Part shown: one piece after another, positions 6,090 through 13,169 of the stretch | Layout: every line of letters begins with the position of its first letter | Numbering within the stretch: the first letter of the stretch is position 1 | From: Gemmataceae bacterium | GTDB taxonomy: Bacteria > Planctomycetota > Planctomycetia > Gemmatales > Gemmataceae | DNA length: 14,769 nt | Direction of reading: 5' to 3' | NCBI GenBank assembly: GCA_947490035.1 | Contig: CANLGS010000027.1 | Coordinates: forward strand, 1-14,769 | The notes under the pieces: generated by a model | Database searches by the model: none | Told to the model about the DNA's origin: nothing | Seen by the model: only the letters and a program-made list of their open reading frames with translations | Made by a program: the position numbers and the translations under genes

Positions 6090-6111
6090 GCACGCGCCTT
6101 CGGGTGCGTGC
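6090..6111 (+). promoter_or_regulatory. 9-bp hairpin capped by a UUCG tetraloop
   Basis: The arms at 6090-6098 and 6103-6111 pair over 9 bp (one G-U) and close with C(UUCG)G, the exceptionally stable RNA tetraloop. It lies 64 nt after the 200-aa gene and 116 nt before the microprotein start, with no T run. It is likely an RNA stability, processing or anti-readthrough element. The rest of 6027-6226 shows no convincing gene. Confidence 0.55.
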
Positions 6112-6226
6112 GTCAGCCCGTGCGATACCCGGAATCGAACGCCACTCTCCGACCGAATCTCGTCCGCCAACTCCGACTTCGTGACGCTGTTCCCGTACCC
6201 CTCAACCCCACGTCCCGGAGACCGCC

Positions 6227-6295
6227 GTGCTGTACCTGATCGCCGCCATCTTCTTCGCGCTGATGGTGTTCGACGCCGCCCGCGAGATGCCGTAG
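6227..6295 (+). CDS. Single-span membrane microprotein (22 aa)
   Basis: GTG 6227 is preceded by CGGAG at 6216-6220 and by a CCCCTC element at 6198-6203, the same leader arrangement as other starts in the cluster. The product starts (M)LYLIAAIFFALMVFDAAR and ends EMP. It is almost entirely hydrophobic up to a charged tail, so it should sit in the membrane as one span. Third positions are G/C-biased, and a second gene with its own ribosome site follows 33 nt later. It is too short for homology arguments; expression is inferred from the leader and composition. It may be a small subunit or regulator of the two larger membrane proteins. Confidence 0.45.
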   Translation: MLYLIAAIFFALMVFDAAREMP

Positions 6296-6328
6296 GTTCG
6301 CCCAACAGACTTTAACACAGGAGCCGTT

Positions 6329-6523
6329 GTGGCCAAGACCGTGGTGATCGACGAGATCCACGTGACGATCCGCGTCCCGAGTGACCTGCCCGAGGTCCGG
6401 GCCGCCGAGATCCACCGGGTGCTCACCGGCAAGGACTTCATGAACCGCTTGCGCCGGGCCGTACGAGCCGCTCTCCGGGTCTTCCCGGAATTGCAAGCGG
6501 TGCATTTGTCGCTGACCCGCTGA
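6329..6523 (+). CDS. Small protein of unknown function (64 aa)
   Basis: GTG 6329 is preceded by AGGAG at 6319-6323. The protein begins with a beta-like stretch (KTVVIDEIHVTIRVP), continues with an acidic helix (LPEVRAAEIHRVL), then a basic amphipathic helix (FMNRLRRAVRAALRVFPEL) and a short closing strand (AVHLSLTR). This compact alpha/beta fold with no signal peptide suggests a soluble cytoplasmic protein. The family is not recognised by name. It is the last gene of the + strand series and is followed by a strong hairpin. Confidence 0.7.
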   Translation: MAKTVVIDEIHVTIRVPSDLPEVRAAEIHRVLTGKDFMNRLRRAVRAALRVFPELQAVHLSLTR

Positions 6524-6676
6524 CGTAGCCGAGTCGATGTCCGTCCCTCCACGCTCCCAACTGGGAACGGGTGGGACGGGCATCAGCTCCAGTGCGTTAC
6601 CGGGGAGGTGAACCGCGGGCCTTTTCTTTAGCCCTTGGGTGGCGCGCCGGCTCGGGTGTCGGACGAGTGATTGATA
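6524..6676. other. Convergent intergenic region, left part
   Basis: No gene is supported here. The stretch holds the 12-bp stem at 6536-6584. Further on there is a weaker GGGC/GCCC stem (6617-6634) around a pyrimidine-rich loop. Both lie where transcription from the left and right halves would meet. Confidence 0.5.
6536..6584. terminator. 12-bp stem with nested hairpin at the convergent junction
   Basis: GATGTCCGTCCC (6536-6547) pairs with GGGACGGGCATC (6573-6584) over 12 bp with one G-U. Inside, TCCC/GGGA (6555-6558, 6563-6566) pairs across a 4-nt loop. It begins 12 nt after the stop of the 64-aa gene and faces the end of the opposite operon, so a terminator for one or both strands is likely. 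No long T run is present. Confidence 0.55.
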
Positions 6677-6922
6677 TCAGCGCCAGAGGTGCCGCATCGG
6701 CCGGAGCGCACCGCCGGTGAGGAGGTGTTCCGGAGCCGGTGCGAGGTGCGCGTATTCGAGTGCCCGCTGGGCATCGGTCAAGGCGGTGGGGCGGGTTCCG
6801 CTGGGACCGCGGAACTCACTACCCGATCGGCCGGCAGCCGGCCGGGCTGGAAGTCCGCGGCCGGTGCAAGGGATGCAGAAGCGCAAAGGCCCGCGAGACC
6901 GCAGAGGAGCACGAACGCGCAT
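6677..6922 (-). pseudogene. Probable frame-broken secreted-protein gene after the DUF1501 gene
   Basis: An ATG at 6922-6920 lies 20 nt after the DUF1501 stop, matching the 24- and 19-nt gaps inside that operon. Read straight through, the frame gives 81 residues. One base out of step, however, just after the ATG, the sequence encodes a good signal peptide (FVLLCGLAGLCASASLAPAA, then DFQPG) before hitting a stop near 6775. The 3' part has G/C-rich third positions in the ATG frame (LTDAQRALEYAHLAPAPEHL). The coding signal therefore switches frame, as expected for a decayed gene with indels. The signal-peptide start is reminiscent of DUF1549-type proteins, but this is too short to assign. An assembly indel or a genuine short protein are alternatives. 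Confidence 0.35.
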
Positions 6923-6942
6923 CGGTGTGCCTTCGGGGAGGG

Positions 6943-8391
6943 TCAGGTGAGCCCGGGGATCGGCTCGCCCTGCTCGACGCGGCGCAGCAGGTCGGCCCGG
7001 ATGTTCGGGAACAGGCGCAACTTCGTCGGGTCGAGCAGGGTTCGCAACACGGTGGAAATCAGGTCCGCGGTCGTCACCGGCGTCGTGACCGGACGACCGG
7101 CTTCGTGATCGGATTTGCCGATCACCTGACCCATCTTGAACCCGCCGCCGGCGAGGAACAGCGGGGCCAGGGTCGGCCAGTGGTCGCGCCCGCCCTTGGG
7201 GTTGATCTTCGGCGTGCGCCCCATCTCGCCGCACACGACCAGCAGGATCCGGTCCTCTAGCCCGCGCTCTTTCACGTCGTCGAGGAACGCGGACACGGCC
7301 CGGTCGAGCTGCGGCCCGAAGCCTTCGAGCCCGGCCTTCACGCCCGGGTTCAGCCCTTCGTTGTGGAAGTCCCACCCGCAATTCTCGACCATCACCAGCC
7401 CGGCCCCGGCCTCGCACAGCCGCCGGGCCAGGAGCATCTGCCGACCGAGCATCGACGGCCGCCGCGGGAAATCGGGCAGTTTCAGGAAGTTCGGGCACGT
7501 CAGGGTGATGTCGCTCGTGTCGTACCGCTCGACCGTCTTCGGCTCCTCGCGGTCGAGCCGGAACGCCTCCGCGACGCTCCCCTTGAGCACCTTGTACGCC
7601 TGCTCGATGTACGCGTCGTGGGCGGCGAACGCCCGGTCCGATTCCAGCCCGCGGGTCGCGGTGTCGAGACCGCGGAGCAGTTCGCGGCGGTCCGCGGCGC
7701 GGTCGGCCGGGAGCCGCAGTTCCATGTTGTGGAGCAGAGGCGAGAAGGTGACGTCACCGTCCGGCTTCCGTTGCGGCCCGGTCGGCTTCGGCGGTTTCGT
7801 GATAACGCCCGCCGGGTTGAACGGGGCGTAGGCGTCGGGCAGGTCGCCGTGGGTGTTGCCGCGGAGGAAGTGCTCCTGCAGGAACTCCTTGTTGTTGCCG
7901 CTGTCGAGCACGATGTAACTGGGCATCCCCGTGTTCGGGTGGTTGGTGCCGCGCAGGTACGAGTACACCGAACCGGCGCTGGGCGGCGACAGCTTCGCAT
8001 CGGTGCCGGTGAGCATCGCGCGGACCCAGTTGTCCTGGTGGTCCTTGCACGGGGTCTGGAACGAGCGGACGACCGCGAGCCGGTTCGCGCGCTCCGCCAG
8101 CTTCGGAAAGTGACTCCCGAAAGCGACCCCAGGGAGCACGGTCTTGGTCTCGCCGAACATGGTGCGGACCTTGTCCGACGCGCCCGGCTTCGGGTCCCAC
8201 GTCTCGGCCTGCGGCGGGCCACCGCCGAGCCACAGCCACACCACCGACTTGTCCCGCACCCACGGTTTGTCGGCCGGTTCGCCCCCGCGGAGCAGGCGCG
8301 GCAGGCTCAGCGTGCCCAGCCCGGCCGCGCCGACGCGCAGGAACGCGCGCCGCGAACGGCCCCCGGAGTCGCCCGGTCGGATTGTGAACAT
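6943..8391 (-). CDS. DUF1501 family exported protein (482 aa)
   Basis: A twin-arginine signal is visible (SRRAFL at residues 13-18, hydrophobic stretch to about residue 33), so the folded protein is exported by Tat. Family landmarks follow: WLGGGPPQAETWDPKP (54-69), SFQTPCKDH (110-118), GWDFHNEG (339-346), VVCGEMGRTP (385-394), GGRDHWP (400-406) and GQVIGKSD (421-428). DUF1501 proteins are abundant in Planctomycetes and related to the alkaline-phosphatase/sulfatase fold; the reaction is not established. The gene starts 19 nt after the DUF1080 gene. ATG 8391 is preceded by CGGAG; a nearer upstream ATG is in another frame. The DUF1549/DUF1553 partner often adjacent in this phylum is not intact here. 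Confidence 0.93.
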   Translation of the reverse strand: MFTIRPGDSGGRSRRAFLRVGAAGLGTLSLPRLLRGGEPADKPWVRDKSVVWLWLGGGPPQAETWDPKPGASDKVRTMFGETKTVLPGVAFGSHFPKLAERANRLAVVRSFQTPCKDHQDNWVRAMLTGTDAKLSPPSAGSVYSYLRGTNHPNTGMPSYIVLDSGNNKEFLQEHFLRGNTHGDLPDAYAPFNPAGVITKPPKPTGPQRKPDGDVTFSPLLHNMELRLPADRAADRRELLRGLDTATRGLESDRAFAAHDAYIEQAYKVLKGSVAEAFRLDREEPKTVERYDTSDITLTCPNFLKLPDFPRRPSMLGRQMLLARRLCEAGAGLVMVENCGWDFHNEGLNPGVKAGLEGFGPQLDRAVSAFLDDVKERGLEDRILLVVCGEMGRTPKINPKGGRDHWPTLAPLFLAGGGFKMGQVIGKSDHEAGRPVTTPVTTADLISTVLRTLLDPTKLRLFPNIRADLLRRVEQGEPIPGLT

Positions 8392-8410
8392 ACGCCATTG
8401 CTCCGGTGCG

Positions 8411-10354
8411 TCACTTCGGTTGTACGATCTGGATCAGTACGAGATTGCGGTACTCCGCCGCGACGGTCCCCGGCAGCGCGACCTTCCCGCCCGCGACCGG
8501 GGGCGGCACGTCGGTTCGCTCCTCGCCGTTGACCTCGATGCGCGTCTTGCCGTCGCGCACGGTAGCCTCCATCAGGTTCCAGCCGTCAGCGCCCTTGAAC
8601 GGCGCCTTGTCGCCCGGCTTCCAGGCGTCCGTCTTCACCTGACAGCGGAACACGAACGACGGCCCGTGTGCGGTCGTGAGTGTCAGCGGTTGCTTGCCGG
8701 TGCCGTCGCACACCAACTTGCCGAACGCCCGAAGCCGCCCGTTCGGGTCGCGCGCCGCGGGCTTCGCGGACCACGCCTTCTCGCCCTCAGGGGGTTTCCA
8801 GCCGTCGAGGTCGGTATCGTTGTACACCCGGACCGCGTCACCGAAGGCATCGGCGTACGTCTTCAGGTGGAGTTCGCGGAAGGACACGCGCATCTCCGTC
8901 CCCTTGCCACCGTGAATCTGAAGGGCGATGACGCCGTCGTCGTTCCGGCGCTTGCGGTCGGCGGTCGTCTCGTCCCGGTCGATGTACTCGACCACCGGGT
9001 AGCCGTTGATGAAGTGTGTGAGGTGATTGCCGCGACAGACCACGTCGCACCGCGCCCACTCGTCCTTCGCGTAGTACTTCCTGGGATACAGCCACTTCGT
9101 ATCGGCGACCTGCCCCGCGACGACGCCCTTACCCTTCTCGTGGACCACCGATTCCCCGACGCCGACGCCGGGTCCGCTGTGCGACTGGTGGTACAGGCCG
9201 CCGGTGCCGAGGCCGTTGAGGAAGTCGGCCTGGTAGCCGCCCACGGAGAAGCCCTTCGGGTGCAGCCGCGTGCTCCGGTACTGCACGCCCGAGTTGAACT
9301 CCCCCATCTTGAACTCGCACCGGAAGTGGAAGTCCTTCACGATCGCGTCCTTGTCCCCGTCCCGCAGGATCAGCCAACTGCTGTTCGCGACCGGCCCGGC
9401 GTCCGGGTGCCCGCCCTCGATGACGCCGTCCTTGACCCGCCACAGGCCGGCCTCCGCGTCCCAACCGCGGAGGTCTTTCCCGTTGAACAGCGAGCGGAAG
9501 GCCGGCTCATTACCCGCGGCGAGCGGGGCCTTGTACGTGACCTTCCCCTCCACGCGGACCGGGTCGGGGCTCGGGACGAAGCCCTCGCGGGTCGCGGGTT
9601 CGCGGTCCGGCAGGTGGTCCGGGCCGCGGTACGGGCGGCCCGGCAACTTGTCGCCTTCGAGCTTCGTCTCCGGGGGGACGATCGTCCCGTCGGTCAGCGA
9701 GACGCGCACCACCCGCCCGGACTTGTCCTTCACGGCCCGCGGGGGGGTGACACGGAACTCCAGCACGGTATAGTCCGGGCTGACCCGGTAGAACGCGTAC
9801 CCGTGCCGCGGGGTCTCCTTCCACCTCAACCCGGGGTACTCGACGATCCAGTGAATCCGGTTGAACACCACGAGGGTGTTGTCCCACTCGTCCGGCGTGA
9901 GGAAGTCGTTCACCCCGAGCGCCTTCACCACGGAACCGTCCTTCTTGTAGATCACGAGCCGGCGGCTGTAGTGAGTGTCGGCGCGGTCCTTCGCCTTCCC
10001 CGGCTCGCCCCACAACTTGTTCGCGCCGTGCATGTCGGACTTCCCATCCGTCCACAGCACGACGTGGGTCCACAGGGCGAACGTCTCCCCGTCCGGGGCG
10101 ACGAACAGGTGTCCGAACACCTGCCCGCCCGGCACCTCCTTCGCGTCGAACCGCTGCGTTTTCTTTTCCTTCGTGTCGGTCCACACGAACTGCCACTTGT
10201 TGGGGCCGTGGTTGGTCACCTTGCCGACCGGCTCGGCGGTGACGACGAACCGGCCGTCCGCGGAGCGGCAGCCGTCGATGTGGCACGGCGGCTCGTACCC
10301 GGCGCGGGCGAGCGCCGGCACGGCGAGGATGACGAGAAGGGTGAGCGTTCGCAT
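8411..10354 (-). CDS. Secreted DUF1080 (3-keto-disaccharide hydrolase-like) multidomain protein (647 aa)
   Basis: A Sec signal peptide covers residues 1-18 (MRTLTLLVILAVPALARA). Residues 20-205 form an N-terminal domain (FVVTAEPVGKVTNHGPNKW, FGHLFVAPDGETFALW) that looks like a planctomycete beta-rich secreted domain. Residues 286-500 are DUF1080: FRSLFNGKDLRGWDAEAGLW, VIEGG, FRCEFKMGEFNSGVQYRS, HFINGYPVVEYID, IALQIHGGKGTEMRV. Residues 505-642 form another lectin-like module (VYNDTDLDGWKPPEGE, GWNLMEATVRDGKTRIEVNG, EYRNLVLI), which resembles a second, diverged DUF1080-type sandwich. DUF1080 has a concanavalin-like fold; some members act on 3-keto-glycosides. The gene lies 24 nt after the PQQ-type gene, in an operon. 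It probably acts in the periplasm or at the surface. Confidence 0.9.
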   Translation of the reverse strand: MRTLTLLVILAVPALARAGYEPPCHIDGCRSADGRFVVTAEPVGKVTNHGPNKWQFVWTDTKEKKTQRFDAKEVPGGQVFGHLFVAPDGETFALWTHVVLWTDGKSDMHGANKLWGEPGKAKDRADTHYSRRLVIYKKDGSVVKALGVNDFLTPDEWDNTLVVFNRIHWIVEYPGLRWKETPRHGYAFYRVSPDYTVLEFRVTPPRAVKDKSGRVVRVSLTDGTIVPPETKLEGDKLPGRPYRGPDHLPDREPATREGFVPSPDPVRVEGKVTYKAPLAAGNEPAFRSLFNGKDLRGWDAEAGLWRVKDGVIEGGHPDAGPVANSSWLILRDGDKDAIVKDFHFRCEFKMGEFNSGVQYRSTRLHPKGFSVGGYQADFLNGLGTGGLYHQSHSGPGVGVGESVVHEKGKGVVAGQVADTKWLYPRKYYAKDEWARCDVVCRGNHLTHFINGYPVVEYIDRDETTADRKRRNDDGVIALQIHGGKGTEMRVSFRELHLKTYADAFGDAVRVYNDTDLDGWKPPEGEKAWSAKPAARDPNGRLRAFGKLVCDGTGKQPLTLTTAHGPSFVFRCQVKTDAWKPGDKAPFKGADGWNLMEATVRDGKTRIEVNGEERTDVPPPVAGGKVALPGTVAAEYRNLVLIQIVQPK

Positions 10355-10378
10355 GGTGTGCCTCGGCGTCAGTGTGGA

Positions 10379-11938
10379 TTACTTGCGGCGCAGATCCCAG
10401 CAGTAGATGCCGTCGGCCCCGCGGAGGTACAGGTGACCCGCGACGACCGGGTGGCTGATCGGCATCTCGTAGCCGGTCGCGTCGTAGTGCGGGGTGTTCC
10501 ACGGCTTGCCCATCGGCTTGAAGGTGTCGGCGGTCGTGCCGAGCATGAGCACGTCGTGGGTGCTCCCGTGCTGGCTGTCCGGCTCGTGGAAGAACCTCCC
10601 TTCGGCACAGTACCCGTGGCTCTCCTGGTCGGTCTTCGCGCCGTCGAAGCGGGCCAGCACCTTCCCGCTGTTCACGTCGAGCATGGCGGTTCCGGCCTTG
10701 GTGCGAACAAAGGCGCGGTCCTTCCACACCGGCAGCCCGCTCATGCCGCCACTGACGAATCCGACCTTCTCGTCGCCGGTGTGCTCCCAGAGTTTCTTCG
10801 CGCCGGCCGGGGTGATCTTCCAGCCGCTCGCGCGGCCCAGCAACTTCTCGTCGCCGGGGCCGAGCGGTTCCTTGCCGGCGTTCAGCAGTAGTACGTCGCC
10901 CGCGACGGAGAGCGTCGATTCCTGCCGGCCCGTGTCGAGCGTCCACCGCTCCTTGCCGGTGAGCGGGTCGAGACAGCGCACCTTGCCGTCGACGTTCCCG
11001 CAAAGGACCGATTCGCCGCCCGCGTGAACCCAGCGCGTCGGGGTGGCGTGGTGGGCGAGGCACTTCGGCACCTGCCAGAGTTTCTTGCCGGTCGCGCCGT
11101 CGAACCCGATCAGCCCGCCCTGGAAGTCCGGGCACACCAGCACGCCGGCGGCGAACGTCGAGCCGTGGCAGTGCCCGCGGTTGATCCCGCCGAACGACTT
11201 CTTCTCGGCCAGCCCCTTCTTCTTGACCTCTTCGAGTTTCAGGTGTTCGGCCCCGAGGTCGCCCTCCCACACGAGCTTGCCGGTCGCAGCGTCGAGGCAG
11301 TACACGCGGCACGTCGAACCGATCACATAGACCCGACCGCCGAACACGGCCCCGGTGTGGTTGGTGATGATGCTCTTGTGGTCGGTCCAGTTCAACCCCT
11401 TGTCCTTGAACACCTGCTTCCAGAGAGTCTTGCCGGTGGCCGCGTCTACGGCGAGCACCACGTCGTCGGCCGAGACTCTCCAATAGTCCGGGGTCCAGGT
11501 GCCCGGTCCCAGGTCCCGCTTCTTCTGCTCACCCGCGTCCACGACCTCGCCGCTGGGAACGAAGTAGCTGGCGAACACTTTCCCATCCGCGACCAGCAGG
11601 CTGGTCGCCCCGCCGCCGGGCAGCGGGATGCCGCCGCCGGACGTCGCCTCGCCGCCAGCCGCGAGCGGAATCTTGATGGGCTTGAAGTCCTTGAGCGAGA
11701 TGCCATGCCAGCCGTGCCCTCCGTACCGCGGACTCTGCGCGGCACCGGGCGGCGTCGGCTCCTGGCTCTTCCACACCAGTCGGGCGTCCTTCAGGTCGTC
11801 CACGAGCGTCAGCCCGCAGTCGGTGGCGCTGAAGTTCCCGTTCGGCCCCTGGTAGCACGGCCACGACGGATTCTCTGCAGCCGAGACGGTTCCCGTGAGC
11901 AATCCGAAAACAGCGAAGACAAGCGGAGCAGTCTTCAT
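10379..11938 (-). CDS. Secreted PQQ-like beta-propeller repeat protein (519 aa)
   Basis: A Sec signal peptide covers residues 1-20 (cleavage after GTVSA). Propeller blades of the PQQ type are marked by repeated D-x-x-T/S-G-K-x-x-W motifs: VLAVDAATGKTLWK (161-174), VYCLDAATGKLVWE (212-225), LIGFDGATGKKLWQ (276-289), VRCLDPLTGKERW (320-332) and a weaker MLDVNSGKVLARF near 419. The pattern fits a seven- or eight-bladed propeller; nothing proves PQQ binding, and such proteins in Planctomycetes are often called PQQ-binding-like without enzyme activity. Several Cys and His residues (GHCHGS, CLAHH) are unusual and could bind metal. ATG 11938 has an AGAGGG site upstream. It is the first gene of the three-gene unit. 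Confidence 0.9.
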   Translation of the reverse strand: MKTAPLVFAVFGLLTGTVSAAENPSWPCYQGPNGNFSATDCGLTLVDDLKDARLVWKSQEPTPPGAAQSPRYGGHGWHGISLKDFKPIKIPLAAGGEATSGGGIPLPGGGATSLLVADGKVFASYFVPSGEVVDAGEQKKRDLGPGTWTPDYWRVSADDVVLAVDAATGKTLWKQVFKDKGLNWTDHKSIITNHTGAVFGGRVYVIGSTCRVYCLDAATGKLVWEGDLGAEHLKLEEVKKKGLAEKKSFGGINRGHCHGSTFAAGVLVCPDFQGGLIGFDGATGKKLWQVPKCLAHHATPTRWVHAGGESVLCGNVDGKVRCLDPLTGKERWTLDTGRQESTLSVAGDVLLLNAGKEPLGPGDEKLLGRASGWKITPAGAKKLWEHTGDEKVGFVSGGMSGLPVWKDRAFVRTKAGTAMLDVNSGKVLARFDGAKTDQESHGYCAEGRFFHEPDSQHGSTHDVLMLGTTADTFKPMGKPWNTPHYDATGYEMPISHPVVAGHLYLRGADGIYCWDLRRK

Positions 11939-11960
11939 GGATTTCCCTCTTTCTCCTTCG

Positions 11961-12009
11961 GGTTCGGCTGCGAAGTTCGTTGAGCCATGACGCTTGCCCT
12001 CGCCGAACC
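11961..12009 (-). promoter_or_regulatory. 8-bp inverted repeat spanning the gap before the PQQ-type gene
   Basis: GGTTCGGC (11961-11968) and GCCGAACC (12002-12009) are perfect inverted repeats 33 nt apart. One arm abuts the stop codon of the upstream gene and the other the ribosome-site region of the PQQ-type gene. It may be a terminator or attenuator, or an operator; the loop is long, so confidence is modest. Confidence 0.35.
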
Positions 12010-12011
12010 GG

Positions 12012-13169
12012 TTACTTCGTCTTCTTCCCGCCGCCGACGGTGATGGCGAGTGCCGTCTTCTTATCGACGGTCAGGCTCAGGGTTGCCGTCACGCCCGTCT
12101 TGACGTCGGTGAGTTTCTTGGCCTCGCCATCGACGCTGACCTTGGCGTCCTTGCCAACGGCAATGGTCTGGTCGGGTTCGCTGCCGGTCTTGATTTTCCT
12201 GCCTTCCAGCGTGATCGTGTTCGCCGTCGCGTCCACCGCCTTCACCGTGCCGGCAATCGTCCCGCCGTTGACGACGACCGCGGTCGCGCTCTTCTTGTCT
12301 TCGGTGAGCGTCAACAGGACCACAGCGCCGGCCTTGACATCACCCAGCTTCTTGGCCTGGCCATCAACACTGATCTTGGCGTCCTGGGCGACGGCGATGG
12401 TCTGGTCGGGTTCGCTGCCGGTCTTGCTTTTCTTGCCTTCCAGCGTGATCGTGCTCGCCGTCGCGTCCACCGCTTTCACCGTGCGGGCTTCGGGTTTCTT
12501 GTCGGCGGCGACATTCCGCTTGGTGCCGTCGTCCAGGATCTTGAGGCTGGCACGCAGATCCTGAACCTTCGCGCGCCGTTGTTCCAGGTCTTGCTTGTTG
12601 TCGCCCACCAAGGCGGGCACCAAGACCTCCTCGCCGAGGAGAATCTTGGCCACGGCGTCGCCGAGCTTCTCGGCGGTTCCGCAATAGCGGCTAAGCATAT
12701 CTGGCTCACCGTAGCTCAGAACCCAACACTTGCTGTCGCCGACGTAGGAAATCATGTACCAGGAGCCGTCGATGTACAGATGACCTTGGGCACGGGTCGT
12801 CTTTCCCAGCTCAAGGCGCTCCGGGATCGGTCCGCCGGCGTTGTCAATCCGCGCGAACAGCAGAGCGGCCTTTCCCTCGGCCACCCCGGCGAGAATGGTC
12901 TTCGTCCCTTTGACACCCGGGGCGCAGACGAACTTCGCGAAAGCACCTTCCGGCAGTGCTCCTTGGACCTTCAGTTCCTTGACGGACTTGAAGATGATGA
13001 CCCCTTTCTCCGCACTGAACTTCTCGACCTTCAGCGTGTGAATGTGAGTTGACTGGCGACACACGTCACCCAAGGTCGGCGGCGGACGCTTGATGAAGCC
13101 TTCGGCCGGCTGGGGATACACGGCCAGCAGGAAGGCGGCCGCCAAGGTGGGGCGGAACAACTTGAACAT
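12012..13169 (-). CDS. Secreted planctomycete protein with two C-terminal 78-residue repeats (385 aa)
   Basis: A signal peptide covers about residues 1-24 (LFRPTLAAAFLLAVYPQPAEG). Residues 30-215 form an N-terminal domain (TLGDVCRQSTHIHTLKVEKF, AEKGVIIFKSVKELK, HLYIDGSWYMISY, SYGEPDMLSRYCG, GEEVLVPALV) of a type I recall as common among secreted planctomycete proteins, function unknown. Residues 229-306 and 307-384 are tandem repeats (TVKAVDATASTITLEGKK, TGSEPDQTIAV, DAKISVDGQAKKL, then LTLTEDKKSATAVVV). Each is a small beta-rich unit, possibly a surface-binding or OB-like module. ATG 13169 has AAGGAG 7 nt upstream. It is separated from both flanking same-strand genes, by 143 and 73 nt, so it may be transcribed on its own or loosely with them. 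Confidence 0.85.
   Translation of the reverse strand: MFKLFRPTLAAAFLLAVYPQPAEGFIKRPPPTLGDVCRQSTHIHTLKVEKFSAEKGVIIFKSVKELKVQGALPEGAFAKFVCAPGVKGTKTILAGVAEGKAALLFARIDNAGGPIPERLELGKTTRAQGHLYIDGSWYMISYVGDSKCWVLSYGEPDMLSRYCGTAEKLGDAVAKILLGEEVLVPALVGDNKQDLEQRRAKVQDLRASLKILDDGTKRNVAADKKPEARTVKAVDATASTITLEGKKSKTGSEPDQTIAVAQDAKISVDGQAKKLGDVKAGAVVLLTLTEDKKSATAVVVNGGTIAGTVKAVDATANTITLEGRKIKTGSEPDQTIAVGKDAKVSVDGEAKKLTDVKTGVTATLSLTVDKKTALAITVGGGKKTK
12018..12485 (-). repeat. Tandem 234-bp intragenic repeat, two copies
   Basis: Copy 1 spans about 12252-12485 and copy 2 about 12018-12251, with a period of exactly 234 nt (78 codons). Long stretches match at the DNA level as well as the protein level, for example around 12163-12250 and 12397-12484. 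The duplication is therefore fairly recent or homogenised by recombination. The 3' end of each copy is more diverged. Confidence 0.85.

Noticed and set aside
6055..6315. 86-codon + strand frame
   Set aside because: It runs through the UUCG hairpin, has no good ribosome site, poor third-position bias and no protein-like features; the short GTG 6227 frame fits better.
8144..10891. Very long open frame (915 codons) on the + strand
   Set aside because: It is antisense to the DUF1501, DUF1080 and PQQ-type genes, which have clear family motifs and signals. Long antisense frames are expected at this GC content, and its product is Val/Arg/Leu-rich with no domain.
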